Below are positions 1 to 5,773 of a DNA stretch of 8,790 bases, piece after piece. Source of the stretch: an uncultured Lysobacter sp. (GTDB taxonomy: Bacteria > Pseudomonadota > Gammaproteobacteria > Xanthomonadales > Xanthomonadaceae); contig CAMLHR010000032.1 of the NCBI GenBank assembly GCA_946479915.1, forward strand, positions 1 through 8,790. Reading direction: 5' to 3'. How positions within the stretch are numbered: position 1 is the stretch's first letter; every line of letters starts with the position of its first letter. The position numbers and the translations under genes are program-made. Below the pieces are notes generated by a model. That model was given only the letters and a program-made list of their open reading frames with translations, had not been told where the DNA came from and made no database searches.

Positions 1-472
1 ACATCTGGCTGGTCGCGTGCGGATTGACGAAGTGCAGCGTGCCGCTGTTCGGGAAGTCGGGCGCCGCGCCGCCGGACGCCACGCAGTAGACGCCGGACCA
101 GGTGGCCATCGGGTGGTTGTGCAGCCCGAAGTGGCCGCCGCGCCGGGTGACGTGGAACCAGGTGGAGTCCGCGATGTGCAGGCGCTGCAGCGTCGGCAGG
201 TCGAAGCCGTTGACCTCCCCGATCGTCCGGTAGAGCTCGCTCCAGCAGAACTGCTTGAGTTCCTGCACGCAGGCATCGGGCCAGGTGAACAGGTCGAACC
301 GGCTCTCGAAGAGCTGGTCGTTGCGGTCCACCAGCCGGGACGGGTTGGCGAAGCGCTCGCCCTCGGCTTCGCGCGCCAGGAACAGGTCCCGGAGCCGGCG
401 GTTGAGGAGGTCGGGGGCGGGGTGGGTCGCGGTGGCGAAGGGAACGGCGAACAGCGGTTGGACAGCGGGCAC
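1..472 (-). CDS. Putative 2OG-Fe(II) oxygenase, TIGR02466-like (partial, C-terminus outside window)
   Basis: Reverse-strand reading from GTG at 472-470 gives 157 codons with no stop before the window edge, so the gene continues beyond base 1. The N-terminus (PLFAVPF near residues 6-12) and the block at residues 104-130 (W-F-H, then GGHFGLHNHP, then WSGVYC) match the pattern of the putative 2OG-Fe(II) oxygenase family TIGR02466/PF13759. In that family the HxHP...SGVYY region is the core of the double-stranded beta helix; H118 and H120 are likely metal ligands. Members are presumed iron- and 2-oxoglutarate-dependent hydroxylases of unknown substrate. I chose GTG 472 because it places the family-typical PLF motif near the N-terminus and has GGAG 11 nt upstream. 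An in-frame GTG at 511-509 is the alternative, and no in-frame ATG is close by. The gene diverges from the ParA-type gene across 95 bp. Family is fairly sure; substrate is unknown. Confidence 0.8.
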   Translation of the reverse strand, partial: MPAVQPLFAVPFATATHPAPDLLNRRLRDLFLAREAEGERFANPSRLVDRNDQLFESRFDLFTWPDACVQELKQFCWSELYRTIGEVNGFDLPTLQRLHIADSTWFHVTRRGGHFGLHNHPMATWSGVYCVASGGAAPDFPNSGTLHFVNPHATSQM

Positions 473-567
473 GACGGGTGGAACTCCGACAATCCGCCGT
501 GGGGGCGGCACTCGATGATATCCGGTAGGCTCCGGCCAGCGGGCGTCCGCTGCAACCGGAGTCGTGG
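473..567. promoter_or_regulatory. Divergent intergenic region between oxygenase and parA-like gene
   Basis: This 95-bp gap separates two genes read in opposite directions, so it must hold the start signals for both unless they are leaderless or transcribed from inside the neighbour. A GGAG at 558-561, six bases before the ATG at 568, is a clear ribosome-binding site for the parA-like gene. A short AT-richer patch around 514-522 contains the palindrome GATATC and could belong to a -10 element. I could not pair it with a convincing -35 box on either strand, so no promoter is placed exactly. Confidence 0.35.
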
Positions 568-1197
568 ATGAAGACGGTGCTGGTGGCTTGTTCGAAGGGA
601 GGCGTCGGCAAGACGACCGTCGTGACCCACCTGGCCGCGCACGCGGCCCTGGCCGGGAAGCGGACGGTGTTGGTGGATGCCGATCCGCAGGGATCCTCCA
701 CCCGCTGGTGCGAGCGTCGCGCCACCCTGGACAGCGCGGTGCTGCCGGTGGACGGCACCGGCCGCAAGCGGTGGGACCGGCACGTGCCGGACGGCACCCA
801 GTCGGTCTTCATCGACAGCGCGGCCGGGGCGATGGGGGGCGACCTCGGGTCCTTCCTCGACGCGGCCGATGCGGTGGTCATCCCGGTCCTGCCCTCCGCC
901 CTCGACATCGAGGCCACGGCCGGCTTCCTGGACTCGCTGGCCGGCCACCCGCGCGTGAAGCGCGGCAAGCTGCCGATCGGGATGGTGGTCAACAAGTTCC
1001 GGCCGTGGACCAACGCGTCGCGGCAGGCCCTGGACGTGCTGGAAGGCTGGCCGGTGCCCGTGGTGGCCCGGCTGCGCGACAGCCAGGCGTATTCGGTGCT
1101 GGTCGGGCTGGGCAAGAGCCTGTTCGACTACCACTCGGCCAACGTGCGCGATCACCAGGCCGACTGGCAGCCGCTGCTAGGCTGGCTGAAGCACTGA
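568..1197 (+). CDS. Stand-alone ParA/MinD-type P-loop ATPase
   Basis: A 209-aa deviant Walker A ATPase of the ParA/MinD superfamily. Visible motifs: the deviant P-loop KGGVGKTT at residues 10-17 (signature Lys10, catalytic Lys15), VDADPQG at 36-42 (Walker A'), FIDSAAG around 81-87 (Walker B region with Asp83), IPVLPSALDIEAT at 105-117, and the NK base-recognition site at 142-143. In such proteins ATP binding drives dimerisation and binding to DNA or membrane, used to position chromosomes, plasmids or other cargo. No ParB-like gene or parS-like palindrome is visible nearby, and there is no N-terminal helix-turn-helix extension as in long plasmid ParA. This therefore looks like an orphan ParA whose cargo cannot be told. 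Start: ATG 568 with GGAG six bases upstream. The SixA-type gene follows after 31 bp and is probably co-transcribed. Family is secure; role is open. Confidence 0.9.
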   Translation: MKTVLVACSKGGVGKTTVVTHLAAHAALAGKRTVLVDADPQGSSTRWCERRATLDSAVLPVDGTGRKRWDRHVPDGTQSVFIDSAAGAMGGDLGSFLDAADAVVIPVLPSALDIEATAGFLDSLAGHPRVKRGKLPIGMVVNKFRPWTNASRQALDVLEGWPVPVVARLRDSQAYSVLVGLGKSLFDYHSANVRDHQADWQPLLGWLKH

Positions 1198-1228
1198 CAC
1201 CAGGCGGCGACCCGCCGCGAAGGCCCCC

Positions 1229-1708
1229 ATGAAGGAACTCATCCTGCTGCGACACGCCCACGCCGAGCCGTCGGCGCCGGACGGCACCGACCTCGACCGT
1301 CCGCTCTCGCCAGAGGGGCTGGCCGAGGCCGAATCCGCCGGCGGCTGGCTGAAGGAGCAGGGGCTGGTCCCGGACCGGGTGCTGTGTTCGCCCGCCCGCC
1401 GCACGCGCGAGACGCTCGAGGGCGTGCTGGGCGTGATCGGTTACGTGGACCAGCGCCTCGAGGACGCGATCTACGACGCGACCGCGGGCACGCTGATCGA
1501 GCTGGCGGACGGGCATCGCGAGTGCGACCGCGTGTTGCTGGTCGGCCACAACCCGGGCATGGAGCGGCTGGCGGCGCTGCTGCACAGCGGCCAGTCCGGC
1601 GAATACCGCGGCATGCCGCCGGGCGCGATCGCGGTGCTCACCTTCGAGGACGACGACGCGCCGATCGAGCCGGGGACCGCCCGCCTCACCGCGTTCTGGT
1701 GGCCGTGA
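1229..1708 (+). CDS. sixA: SixA-type phosphohistidine phosphatase (histidine phosphatase superfamily)
   Basis: A 159-aa protein, the usual length for SixA. The N-terminal LLRHAHAEP carries the RHx catalytic motif (Arg8, His9, the residue that would be phosphorylated). CSPARRTRET at 53-62 supplies the second conserved Arg (Arg58) in the SPxxR...T pattern, and VGHNPG at 105-110 supplies the second catalytic histidine (His107). E. coli SixA removes phosphate from phosphohistidine proteins, shown for ArcB and later for the nitrogen-PTS protein NPr. The target in this organism is not known. There is no signal peptide, so it is cytoplasmic. GAAGG at 1219-1223 lies five bases before ATG 1229. A small GGCGG/CCGCC hairpin (1203-1216) sits in the gap after parA. 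The YceI-like gene starts three bases after the stop codon, so the two are likely translated from one mRNA. Confidence 0.9.
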   Translation: MKELILLRHAHAEPSAPDGTDLDRPLSPEGLAEAESAGGWLKEQGLVPDRVLCSPARRTRETLEGVLGVIGYVDQRLEDAIYDATAGTLIELADGHRECDRVLLVGHNPGMERLAALLHSGQSGEYRGMPPGAIAVLTFEDDDAPIEPGTARLTAFWWP

Positions 1709-1711
1709 GCC

Positions 1712-2296
1712 ATGCGCGTGCATGGCATGGCCTGGCTGCTGGCGGGGCTGGCGTGGCTGCCGGTCGCGCAGGCGTCCGCGCAGGACGTCGCGCAGACCCT
1801 GCCGTTCGATCCGGCGCATAGCAGCGTCGGGTTCCAGTTGCGCACGCGCTGGGGCCAGCGCCTGCGCGGCGACTTCCCCGCGTACGACGGGGAGGTGCGG
1901 GTGTTCGGCGACGGGAACCGGCAGGTGCGCGTGCGCCTGGACAGCGACGGGATGGAGATCGTCGGGCATCCGCGCTACACGCGCTGGGCGCGCGGCCCGG
2001 AGTTCTTCGACGTGGCGAACCACCCGTCCATCGAGTTCGTGTCGGAGAACTACGACCCGTCCCTGTTGCGGGACGGCGGGACGCTGCATGGCACGCTGAC
2101 GATGCGCGGCATCGCGCGGCCCATGCGTTTCGAGCTGGAACCGGCCACCTGCGACGCGCCGGGCATCGACTGCGACGTCGTCGCCACCGGCACCGTGGAC
2201 CGAACGGACTTCGGGATGGACGAGTGGCGCCTGGCGGTGGGCGACGCCGTGCGCTTCGTGCTGCGCGTGCGAACGCAGGCGGGGACCGGCGAATGA
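1712..2296 (+). CDS. YceI-family protein, exported
   Basis: A 194-aa protein with a Sec signal peptide: a short basic start (MRVHG), a hydrophobic core at about residues 6-20, and a probable cut after ASA at 21-23. The rest reads as a single YceI domain: FDPAHSSVGFQLRTRWG at 32-48 (the family's 'D..HS.v.F' opening), GHPRYTRWARGPEFFDVANHP at 85-105 with the FFDV..HP signature, GTLTMRGIARP at 127-137, and DRTDFGMDEW at 163-172 near the end. YceI domains are lipocalin-like beta barrels that bind isoprenoid or other long lipids; the ligand here cannot be read from sequence. It begins three bases after the sixA stop with no strong ribosome-binding site, which suggests coupled translation. Its stop overlaps the next gene's ATG as ATGA. 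Expected location is the periplasm. Confidence 0.88.
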   Translation: MRVHGMAWLLAGLAWLPVAQASAQDVAQTLPFDPAHSSVGFQLRTRWGQRLRGDFPAYDGEVRVFGDGNRQVRVRLDSDGMEIVGHPRYTRWARGPEFFDVANHPSIEFVSENYDPSLLRDGGTLHGTLTMRGIARPMRFELEPATCDAPGIDCDVVATGTVDRTDFGMDEWRLAVGDAVRFVLRVRTQAGTGE

Positions 2297-4212
2297 ACCG
2301 CTGGACCCGCATCGCCGCCCTGCTGCTGGCCCTGTCGGCGAGTGCCTGCGCGACGCTGTCGCCCGCCGAGCGCGACCGCGCGGAGGCGTTGGCGGCCGCC
2401 GCGCGCAGCACCGAGGTCGCCTGCGACCGGCCGGATGCCTGCGCGGACGCCTCCCCGGTGCGGGAGCTGGCCGGCCGCGCGTTCGCCGCGTCCACGCCCG
2501 GCGACCCGACGCACTACGTGGTGATCCTGGATTCGGGCGAGGACGCGATGCTCTCGCGCCTGGACCTGATCCGCAGCGCGACCAGCAGCATCGACCTGCA
2601 GACCTACATCTTCGACCAGGACGACGCGGGCCAGCTCTTCCTGGAGGAACTGCTGGCCGCCGCCCGGCGCGGCGTGCGCGTGCGCGTGCTGATCGACCAG
2701 TTGTCGGCGCTCGAGGAGGTGGAGACGCTCGCCTCGCTGGCAGGCGCGCACGCGAACTTCGACCTGCGGATCTACAACCCGACGTTCGGGCGCGCGCGGC
2801 CGAACTATCTCCACTACGCGTTGAGCGTGCTGTGCTGCTTCCGCGAGTTCAACCAGCGCATGCACAGCAAGCTGTTGCTGGTGGACGGCGCCGTGGGCAT
2901 CACCGGCGGGCGCAACTACCAGAACGACTACTACGACTGGGACCCCGACTACGACTTCCGCGATCGCGACATCCTGGTGGCGGGGCCGGAGGCGCGCGAG
3001 ATGCGCCGCAACTTCGAGGCGTTCTGGGACGACGGGCGCAGCGTCCCCGCCGCGCGGCTGACGGACGTGGGCGGCTACCTGCTCGAGCACGGCGTGCCGC
3101 CGGTGGACCTGGGGCCGTACGAGCGGCCCGCGCGCGTGGCCGCGGCGAAGGCGTCCGCGGAGGACGCGGCGCTGCTGCAGGACCGCGTGGTCGCGCGCGC
3201 GCTCGAGGTCGGGCCGGTGCACTACATCGCGGACCTTCCCGGGAAGCATCGCGAGGATGCGCCCACCGACGGCGACCGCGCCTCGGAGGTGCTGCGCACG
3301 CTCATCGAATCGGCCGAGGACGAGGTGCTGCTGCAGACGCCGTACCTGGTGCTGTCGGATGCGGCGCAGGACGTGTTCTCGGACCTGCACGACCGGCCCG
3401 ATGCGCCGGAGGTCATCGTCTCCACCAACAGCCTGGCCGCGACGGACGCGTTCATGGTCTACGCGCTGTCGCACAAGTACAAGCGCACCTACCTGCGCGA
3501 CTACGGGTTCCAGATCTACGAGTACAAGCCGTTCCCGGGGGATGCGCCGATCGACTTCGCGCTGACCGGCGCGGCGGAGCCGCCGCCGCCGGGCGAGGCG
3601 GAGGGCGAGTACGTCGTGGAGTCCGGCCGCGTCGAACGCGGCAGCGCGCTGCGCCGGCGGTTGCGCCTGCGCACCGAGACGCGGCCGTCGTTCTTCTCGA
3701 CGTCGGCGGTCACCGAGCCGGTGCGCCTGGAGCGCGCGGGGTTGCGCATCGGCCTCCACGCGAAGTCGCTGGTCGTGGACGAGCGCGTGGGCGTGATCGG
3801 CACGCACAACTTCGATCCGCGGTCGGACCACTACAACACCGAAGGCATGGTCGTGGTTCCCGACGCCGCGTTCGCGAAGGCGCTGGCCGACAGCATCCGC
3901 CGCGACATCGCGCCGGCCAATTCCTGGGTGATCGCGCGGCGCCCGAAGCCGCCGGTGCTGTCCGGCCTGGACTATTCGCTGGGCAAGCTCTTCGAGCAGC
4001 TCCCGCTGTTCGACTTCTGGCCGCTGCGCTACGCGACCAGCTACGAGTTCCGTCCCGGCCCCACCTGCCCCGGGCCCATCCCGCCGGGCGACCCCGGCTT
4101 CGAGGACTGCTACGTCCCCGTCGGCGACTTCCCCGAGGTCGCCGTGGGGCCGAAATGGCTCTACACCCGGATCCTGATGGCCTTCGGCGCCGGCCTGGCG
4201 CCGGTGCTGTAG
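2293..4212 (+). CDS. Phospholipase D / cardiolipin synthase (ClsC-like) family lipoprotein
   Basis: A 639-aa protein with two HKD motifs. The first is at H191/K193/D198 (HSKLLLVDG, followed by TGGRNYQNDYYDWD). The second is at H489/K491/D496 (HAKSLVVDE, followed by GTHNFDPRSDHYNTE). This is the two-catalytic-site arrangement of the PLD superfamily; the GGRN and NFDPRS tails resemble bacterial cardiolipin synthases of the ClsC/YmdC type. It may therefore transfer or hydrolyse phosphatidyl groups, but a toxin-like phospholipase cannot be excluded. The N-terminus is a lipoprotein signal with lipobox SASAC, so Cys19 would be lipidated and the enzyme would act on the periplasmic side. ClsC of E. 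coli is about 470 aa; this one is longer. An upstream in-frame ATG (2224) would lie inside yceI and mask the lipobox. ATG 2293 has GGGGA seven bases ahead and overlaps the yceI stop, which supports it as the start. Confidence 0.9.
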   Translation: MNRWTRIAALLLALSASACATLSPAERDRAEALAAAARSTEVACDRPDACADASPVRELAGRAFAASTPGDPTHYVVILDSGEDAMLSRLDLIRSATSSIDLQTYIFDQDDAGQLFLEELLAAARRGVRVRVLIDQLSALEEVETLASLAGAHANFDLRIYNPTFGRARPNYLHYALSVLCCFREFNQRMHSKLLLVDGAVGITGGRNYQNDYYDWDPDYDFRDRDILVAGPEAREMRRNFEAFWDDGRSVPAARLTDVGGYLLEHGVPPVDLGPYERPARVAAAKASAEDAALLQDRVVARALEVGPVHYIADLPGKHREDAPTDGDRASEVLRTLIESAEDEVLLQTPYLVLSDAAQDVFSDLHDRPDAPEVIVSTNSLAATDAFMVYALSHKYKRTYLRDYGFQIYEYKPFPGDAPIDFALTGAAEPPPPGEAEGEYVVESGRVERGSALRRRLRLRTETRPSFFSTSAVTEPVRLERAGLRIGLHAKSLVVDERVGVIGTHNFDPRSDHYNTEGMVVVPDAAFAKALADSIRRDIAPANSWVIARRPKPPVLSGLDYSLGKLFEQLPLFDFWPLRYATSYEFRPGPTCPGPIPPGDPGFEDCYVPVGDFPEVAVGPKWLYTRILMAFGAGLAPVL

Positions 4213-4224
4213 GAGCCGCTACAG
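4207..4224. repeat. Short inverted repeat over the PLD stop codon, possible GTAG-type REP remnant
   Basis: CTGTAG (4207-4212) and CTACAG (4219-4224) are perfect inverted copies around a six-base loop. The left arm contains the PLD stop codon TAG. The string TGTAGGAGC looks like the start of the GTAG-beginning palindromic REP elements known from Stenotrophomonas (SMAG) and related Xanthomonadales. The long GC stem expected of an intact element is missing, so this would be a worn or partial copy. No T run follows, so it is a poor intrinsic terminator on its own. Confidence 0.4.
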
Positions 4225-4267
4225 GTAGGCCTTCGGTGGGGTGACTTCCGGCCCATGCGGTCCGGTC

Positions 4268-4295
4268 TTGGTGTTGTACTCTACCAACACACCAA
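4268..4295. promoter_or_regulatory. Imperfect inverted repeat upstream of the small ORF; possible operator, promoter or leader hairpin
   Basis: TTGGTG (4268-4273) pairs with CACCAA (4290-4295), and TTG (4274-4276) pairs with CAA (4285-4287), with a two-base bulge and the eight-base centre TACTCTAC. Read another way, GTGTTG and CAACAC form perfect 6-bp arms around the same centre. This is the least GC-rich stretch of the 119-bp gap between the PLD gene and the small ORF. No T run follows, so it is not a normal terminator. It fits a repressor/activator site or a leader hairpin. TTGGTG and ACCAAT with 17 bases between them are a weak -35/-10 pair (three of six matches each), so the promoter itself is not established. 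Confidence 0.4.
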
Positions 4296-4331
4296 TTCAC
4301 GCCGGGTCCCCGGCACACCGCAGAGGCCACC

Positions 4332-4529
4332 ATGAAGACCGTCGTACGCACCCTCCCGTCCATCTCCCAGCCGCGCGACGTCGCCGTGGAGCGACGCGGA
4401 ACGGCGGTCAGCCACACCCGCCGCCGCGAGCGCGACTTCGGCGTCGGGTACGGCAAGAGCAGCGGCTACGCCAGCACCGAGCGCCGTTACGCCCCCGCGT
4501 GGCGCCAGGCCGAGTTCCGCTGCGCCTGA
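4332..4529 (+). CDS. Small arginine-rich protein of unknown function (65 aa)
   Basis: I do not recognise this gene. It encodes 65 residues, strongly basic (arginine throughout) with no signal peptide or membrane segment. The order is: an N-terminal MKTVVRTLPSISQPRDVAVE segment, RRRER at 30-34, then a Gly/Tyr/Ser/Arg tail (GVGYGKSSGYA at 37-47, ERRY at 50-53, WR at 57-58). Reasons to think it is real: AGAGG at 4322-4326 lies five bases before the ATG; an AT-richer leader with an inverted repeat precedes it; a strong terminator follows about 50 bp after the stop; and its tail matches the tail of the next protein (DUF1232, residues 170-206) in pattern and partly in DNA. The basic, Gly/Tyr-rich tail would suit nucleic-acid or acidic-partner binding, but that is a guess. 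The main alternative is a chance ORF in a regulated leader. Confidence 0.62.
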   Translation: MKTVVRTLPSISQPRDVAVERRGTAVSHTRRRERDFGVGYGKSSGYASTERRYAPAWRQAEFRCA

Positions 4530-4538
4530 CCGCGACGC

Positions 4539-4565
4539 GCCGGCCGGTCCCCCCACCCGGCCGGC
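4539..4565 (+). other. Perfect 9-bp GC hairpin downstream of the small ORF
   Basis: GCCGGCCGG (4539-4547) and CCGGCCGGC (4557-4565) are exact inverted copies with a nine-base C-rich loop, starting ten bases after the small ORF's stop codon. Only a mixed C/T stretch follows, not a clean T run. It may help stop transcription, protect the 3' end of the small-ORF transcript, or act with the stronger terminator just downstream. Confidence 0.5.
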
Positions 4566-4580
4566 ACCTTCCTCTCCCCG

Positions 4581-4636
4581 CCGCGTTCCCGGGCTCGCGA
4601 ACTCCCCGCGAGCGGGCCCGAGGAACGCGGATTTTT
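4581..4636 (+). terminator. Rho-independent terminator after the small ORF
   Basis: CCGCGTTCC (4581-4589) pairs perfectly with GGAACGCGG (4622-4630). The stem continues inward, with a small bulge, through CGGGCTCGCG against CGCGAGC...CCG, closing on a short ACTCCC loop. It is followed at once by ATTTTT (4631-4636). A long GC stem plus a T run on the + strand is the classic intrinsic terminator layout. It should end transcripts from the PLD operon and the small ORF before the DUF1232 gene begins at 4681. No matching A run lies on the left side, so it is not obviously bidirectional. Confidence 0.85.
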
Positions 4637-4680
4637 CCGTTACGCTTGCCCATTCCACCGACGCTAATACGGAAACCGGC

Positions 4681-5319
4681 ATGTCGATCTCGCTCACCCT
4701 GGAACTCAACGACCGCGACCTGAAGCACTTCGAGGACGCGATGTCGGCGGCGCAACAGGCGGCCGCGGGCAAGAGCGAGGCGGAGATCATCGATTGCGCC
4801 GCCCAGCTGCTCAACGACGCGCAGGGCGAGCACGTGCCGGACTTCATCCTCGACCGCCTGCTGCGGCTCGACGACATGATCGCGATGGTGCGCGACGAGG
4901 GCTGGGCGCTCGGCGCGGACGACCGCAAGCGCGTGCTGGCGGCGCTGACCTATTTCTGCGAGCCCGCCGACGTCATCCCCGACCACGTGCAGGTGCTCGG
5001 CTACCTGGACGACGCGGTGATGATCGAGCTGTGCGTGCGCGACCTGCAGCACGAGCTCGACGCGTACGACGAGTTCTGCGACTACCGCCAGCGCGAGGCG
5101 GGCAAGCGCGGCCTGGAGCCGGCCAACGTCGGTCGCGCCGAGTGGCTCGGCGAGCGCCGCGAGGAACTGGTCGACCGCATGCACCGCCGCCGCGAGCGTG
5201 GCATGGGCAGCGGCTACGGCAGCAGCAGCAGTTATGGCGGTGGCGCCGGTTACGCCGGCAACGCCCGCCGGGCCTACACCGATCGCGGTTGGCGCCCCGG
5301 CATGATGCGCGTGCGCTGA
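4681..5319 (+). CDS. YkvA-like DUF1232 protein with Gly/Tyr/Arg-rich tail
   Basis: A 212-aa protein. Residues 91-111 (YFCEPADVIPDH, then VLGYLDDA) carry the DUF1232 signature 'YF..P.DlIPD..p.lGylDD'. The family (YkvA and relatives) has no settled function. The N-terminal 80 residues are helical and acidic. Residues 165-173 turn abruptly basic (MHRRRER). The last 39 residues (174-212) are a low-complexity tail rich in Gly, Ser, Tyr and Arg, which looks disordered and is not part of the DUF1232 core. That tail has the same pattern as the 65-aa protein encoded just upstream. GGAAA at 4671-4675 lies upstream of ATG 4681. The preceding terminator implies the gene has its own promoter in 4637-4670; CTAAT at 4664-4668 is a possible -10 fragment but no good -35 pairs with it. 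The thioesterase gene starts seven bases after the stop, so these are probably co-transcribed. Confidence 0.85.
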   Translation: MSISLTLELNDRDLKHFEDAMSAAQQAAAGKSEAEIIDCAAQLLNDAQGEHVPDFILDRLLRLDDMIAMVRDEGWALGADDRKRVLAALTYFCEPADVIPDHVQVLGYLDDAVMIELCVRDLQHELDAYDEFCDYRQREAGKRGLEPANVGRAEWLGERREELVDRMHRRRERGMGSGYGSSSSYGGGAGYAGNARRAYTDRGWRPGMMRVR

Positions 5320-5326
5320 CGCGCCC

Positions 5327-5749
5327 GTGGCCTTCCGCCGCCGGCCCGCGCCGGCCCAGCTGGACGCGCTGTCCGCGGGGACGGCCATCGAGCGGCTGGG
5401 CATCGTCTTCACCGAGGTCGGCGACGACTTCCTGCGCGCCACCATGCCGGTGGATGCGCGCACGGTGCAGCCCTACGGCCTGCTCCACGGCGGCGCGTCG
5501 GTGCTGCTGGCCGAGACCCTGGGCAGCACCGCCGGCAACCTCTGCGCCGAGGAAGGCCAGCGCGTCGTCGGCATCGAGATCAACGCCAACCACCTGCAGG
5601 CGGTGACCGGTGGCCTGGTCACCGGCACCGCCCGGCCGCTGCACGTCGGCCGCCGCACGCAGGTCTGGGAGATCCGGATCGAGGACGCGTCGGGGCGGCT
5701 GGCCTGCGTGTCCCGGCTGACACTGGCGGTGGTGGGCGCCCCCGGCTGA
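5327..5749 (+). CDS. Hotdog-fold acyl-CoA thioesterase (YdiI/PaaI type)
   Basis: A 140-aa single hotdog domain, the normal length for YdiI/YbdB-type thioesterases. The core is VQPYGLLHGGASVLLAETLGS at about residues 47-67. Counting from the GTG start, Gln48, His54, Glu63, Ser67 and His89 fall at the positions I recall as active-site residues in E. coli YdiI, Glu63 being the catalytic acid. This supports both the family and the GTG start at 5327. Such enzymes hydrolyse aromatic or medium-chain acyl-CoA thioesters; YdiI itself acts on 1,4-dihydroxy-2-naphthoyl-CoA in menaquinone synthesis. Xanthomonadales generally rely on ubiquinone, so a different or housekeeping acyl-CoA substrate is more likely here. 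There is no visible ribosome-binding site. The start lies seven bases after the DUF1232 stop, suggesting translational coupling. It is cytoplasmic, with no signal peptide. Confidence 0.88.
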   Translation: MAFRRRPAPAQLDALSAGTAIERLGIVFTEVGDDFLRATMPVDARTVQPYGLLHGGASVLLAETLGSTAGNLCAEEGQRVVGIEINANHLQAVTGGLVTGTARPLHVGRRTQVWEIRIEDASGRLACVSRLTLAVVGAPG

Positions 5750-5773
5750 CGCGCGCTCCGGTATCGTTTCGCG

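Noticed and set aside
17..571. Forward ORF of 184 codons over the oxygenase gene
   Set aside because: The reverse strand carries the clear HNHP...WSGVY oxygenase motif; the forward reading is a Val/Gly/Ala/Glu-rich shadow.
1203..1216. GGCGG/CCGCC mini-hairpin between parA and sixA as a terminator
   Set aside because: Only a 5-bp stem, no T run, and just before the sixA ribosome-binding site; such pairs are frequent by chance in DNA this GC-rich.
2224..2292. N-terminal extension of the PLD gene to ATG 2224
   Set aside because: It lies wholly inside yceI and would bury the lipoprotein signal peptide; ATG 2293 has a ribosome-binding site and an ATGA overlap.
2050..3831. Long reverse-strand ORF (593 codons) opposite the YceI and PLD genes
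   Set aside because: Rich in Arg, Val, Ala and His with no recognisable motif. It is the mirror of a GC-biased real gene with HKD motifs and a lipobox on the + strand.
4241..4723. Forward ORF of 160 codons overlapping the small ORF, the terminator and the DUF1232 start
   Set aside because: It reads through a strong terminator, has Pro/Arg-rich shadow composition, and conflicts with the better-supported 65-codon ORF in another frame.
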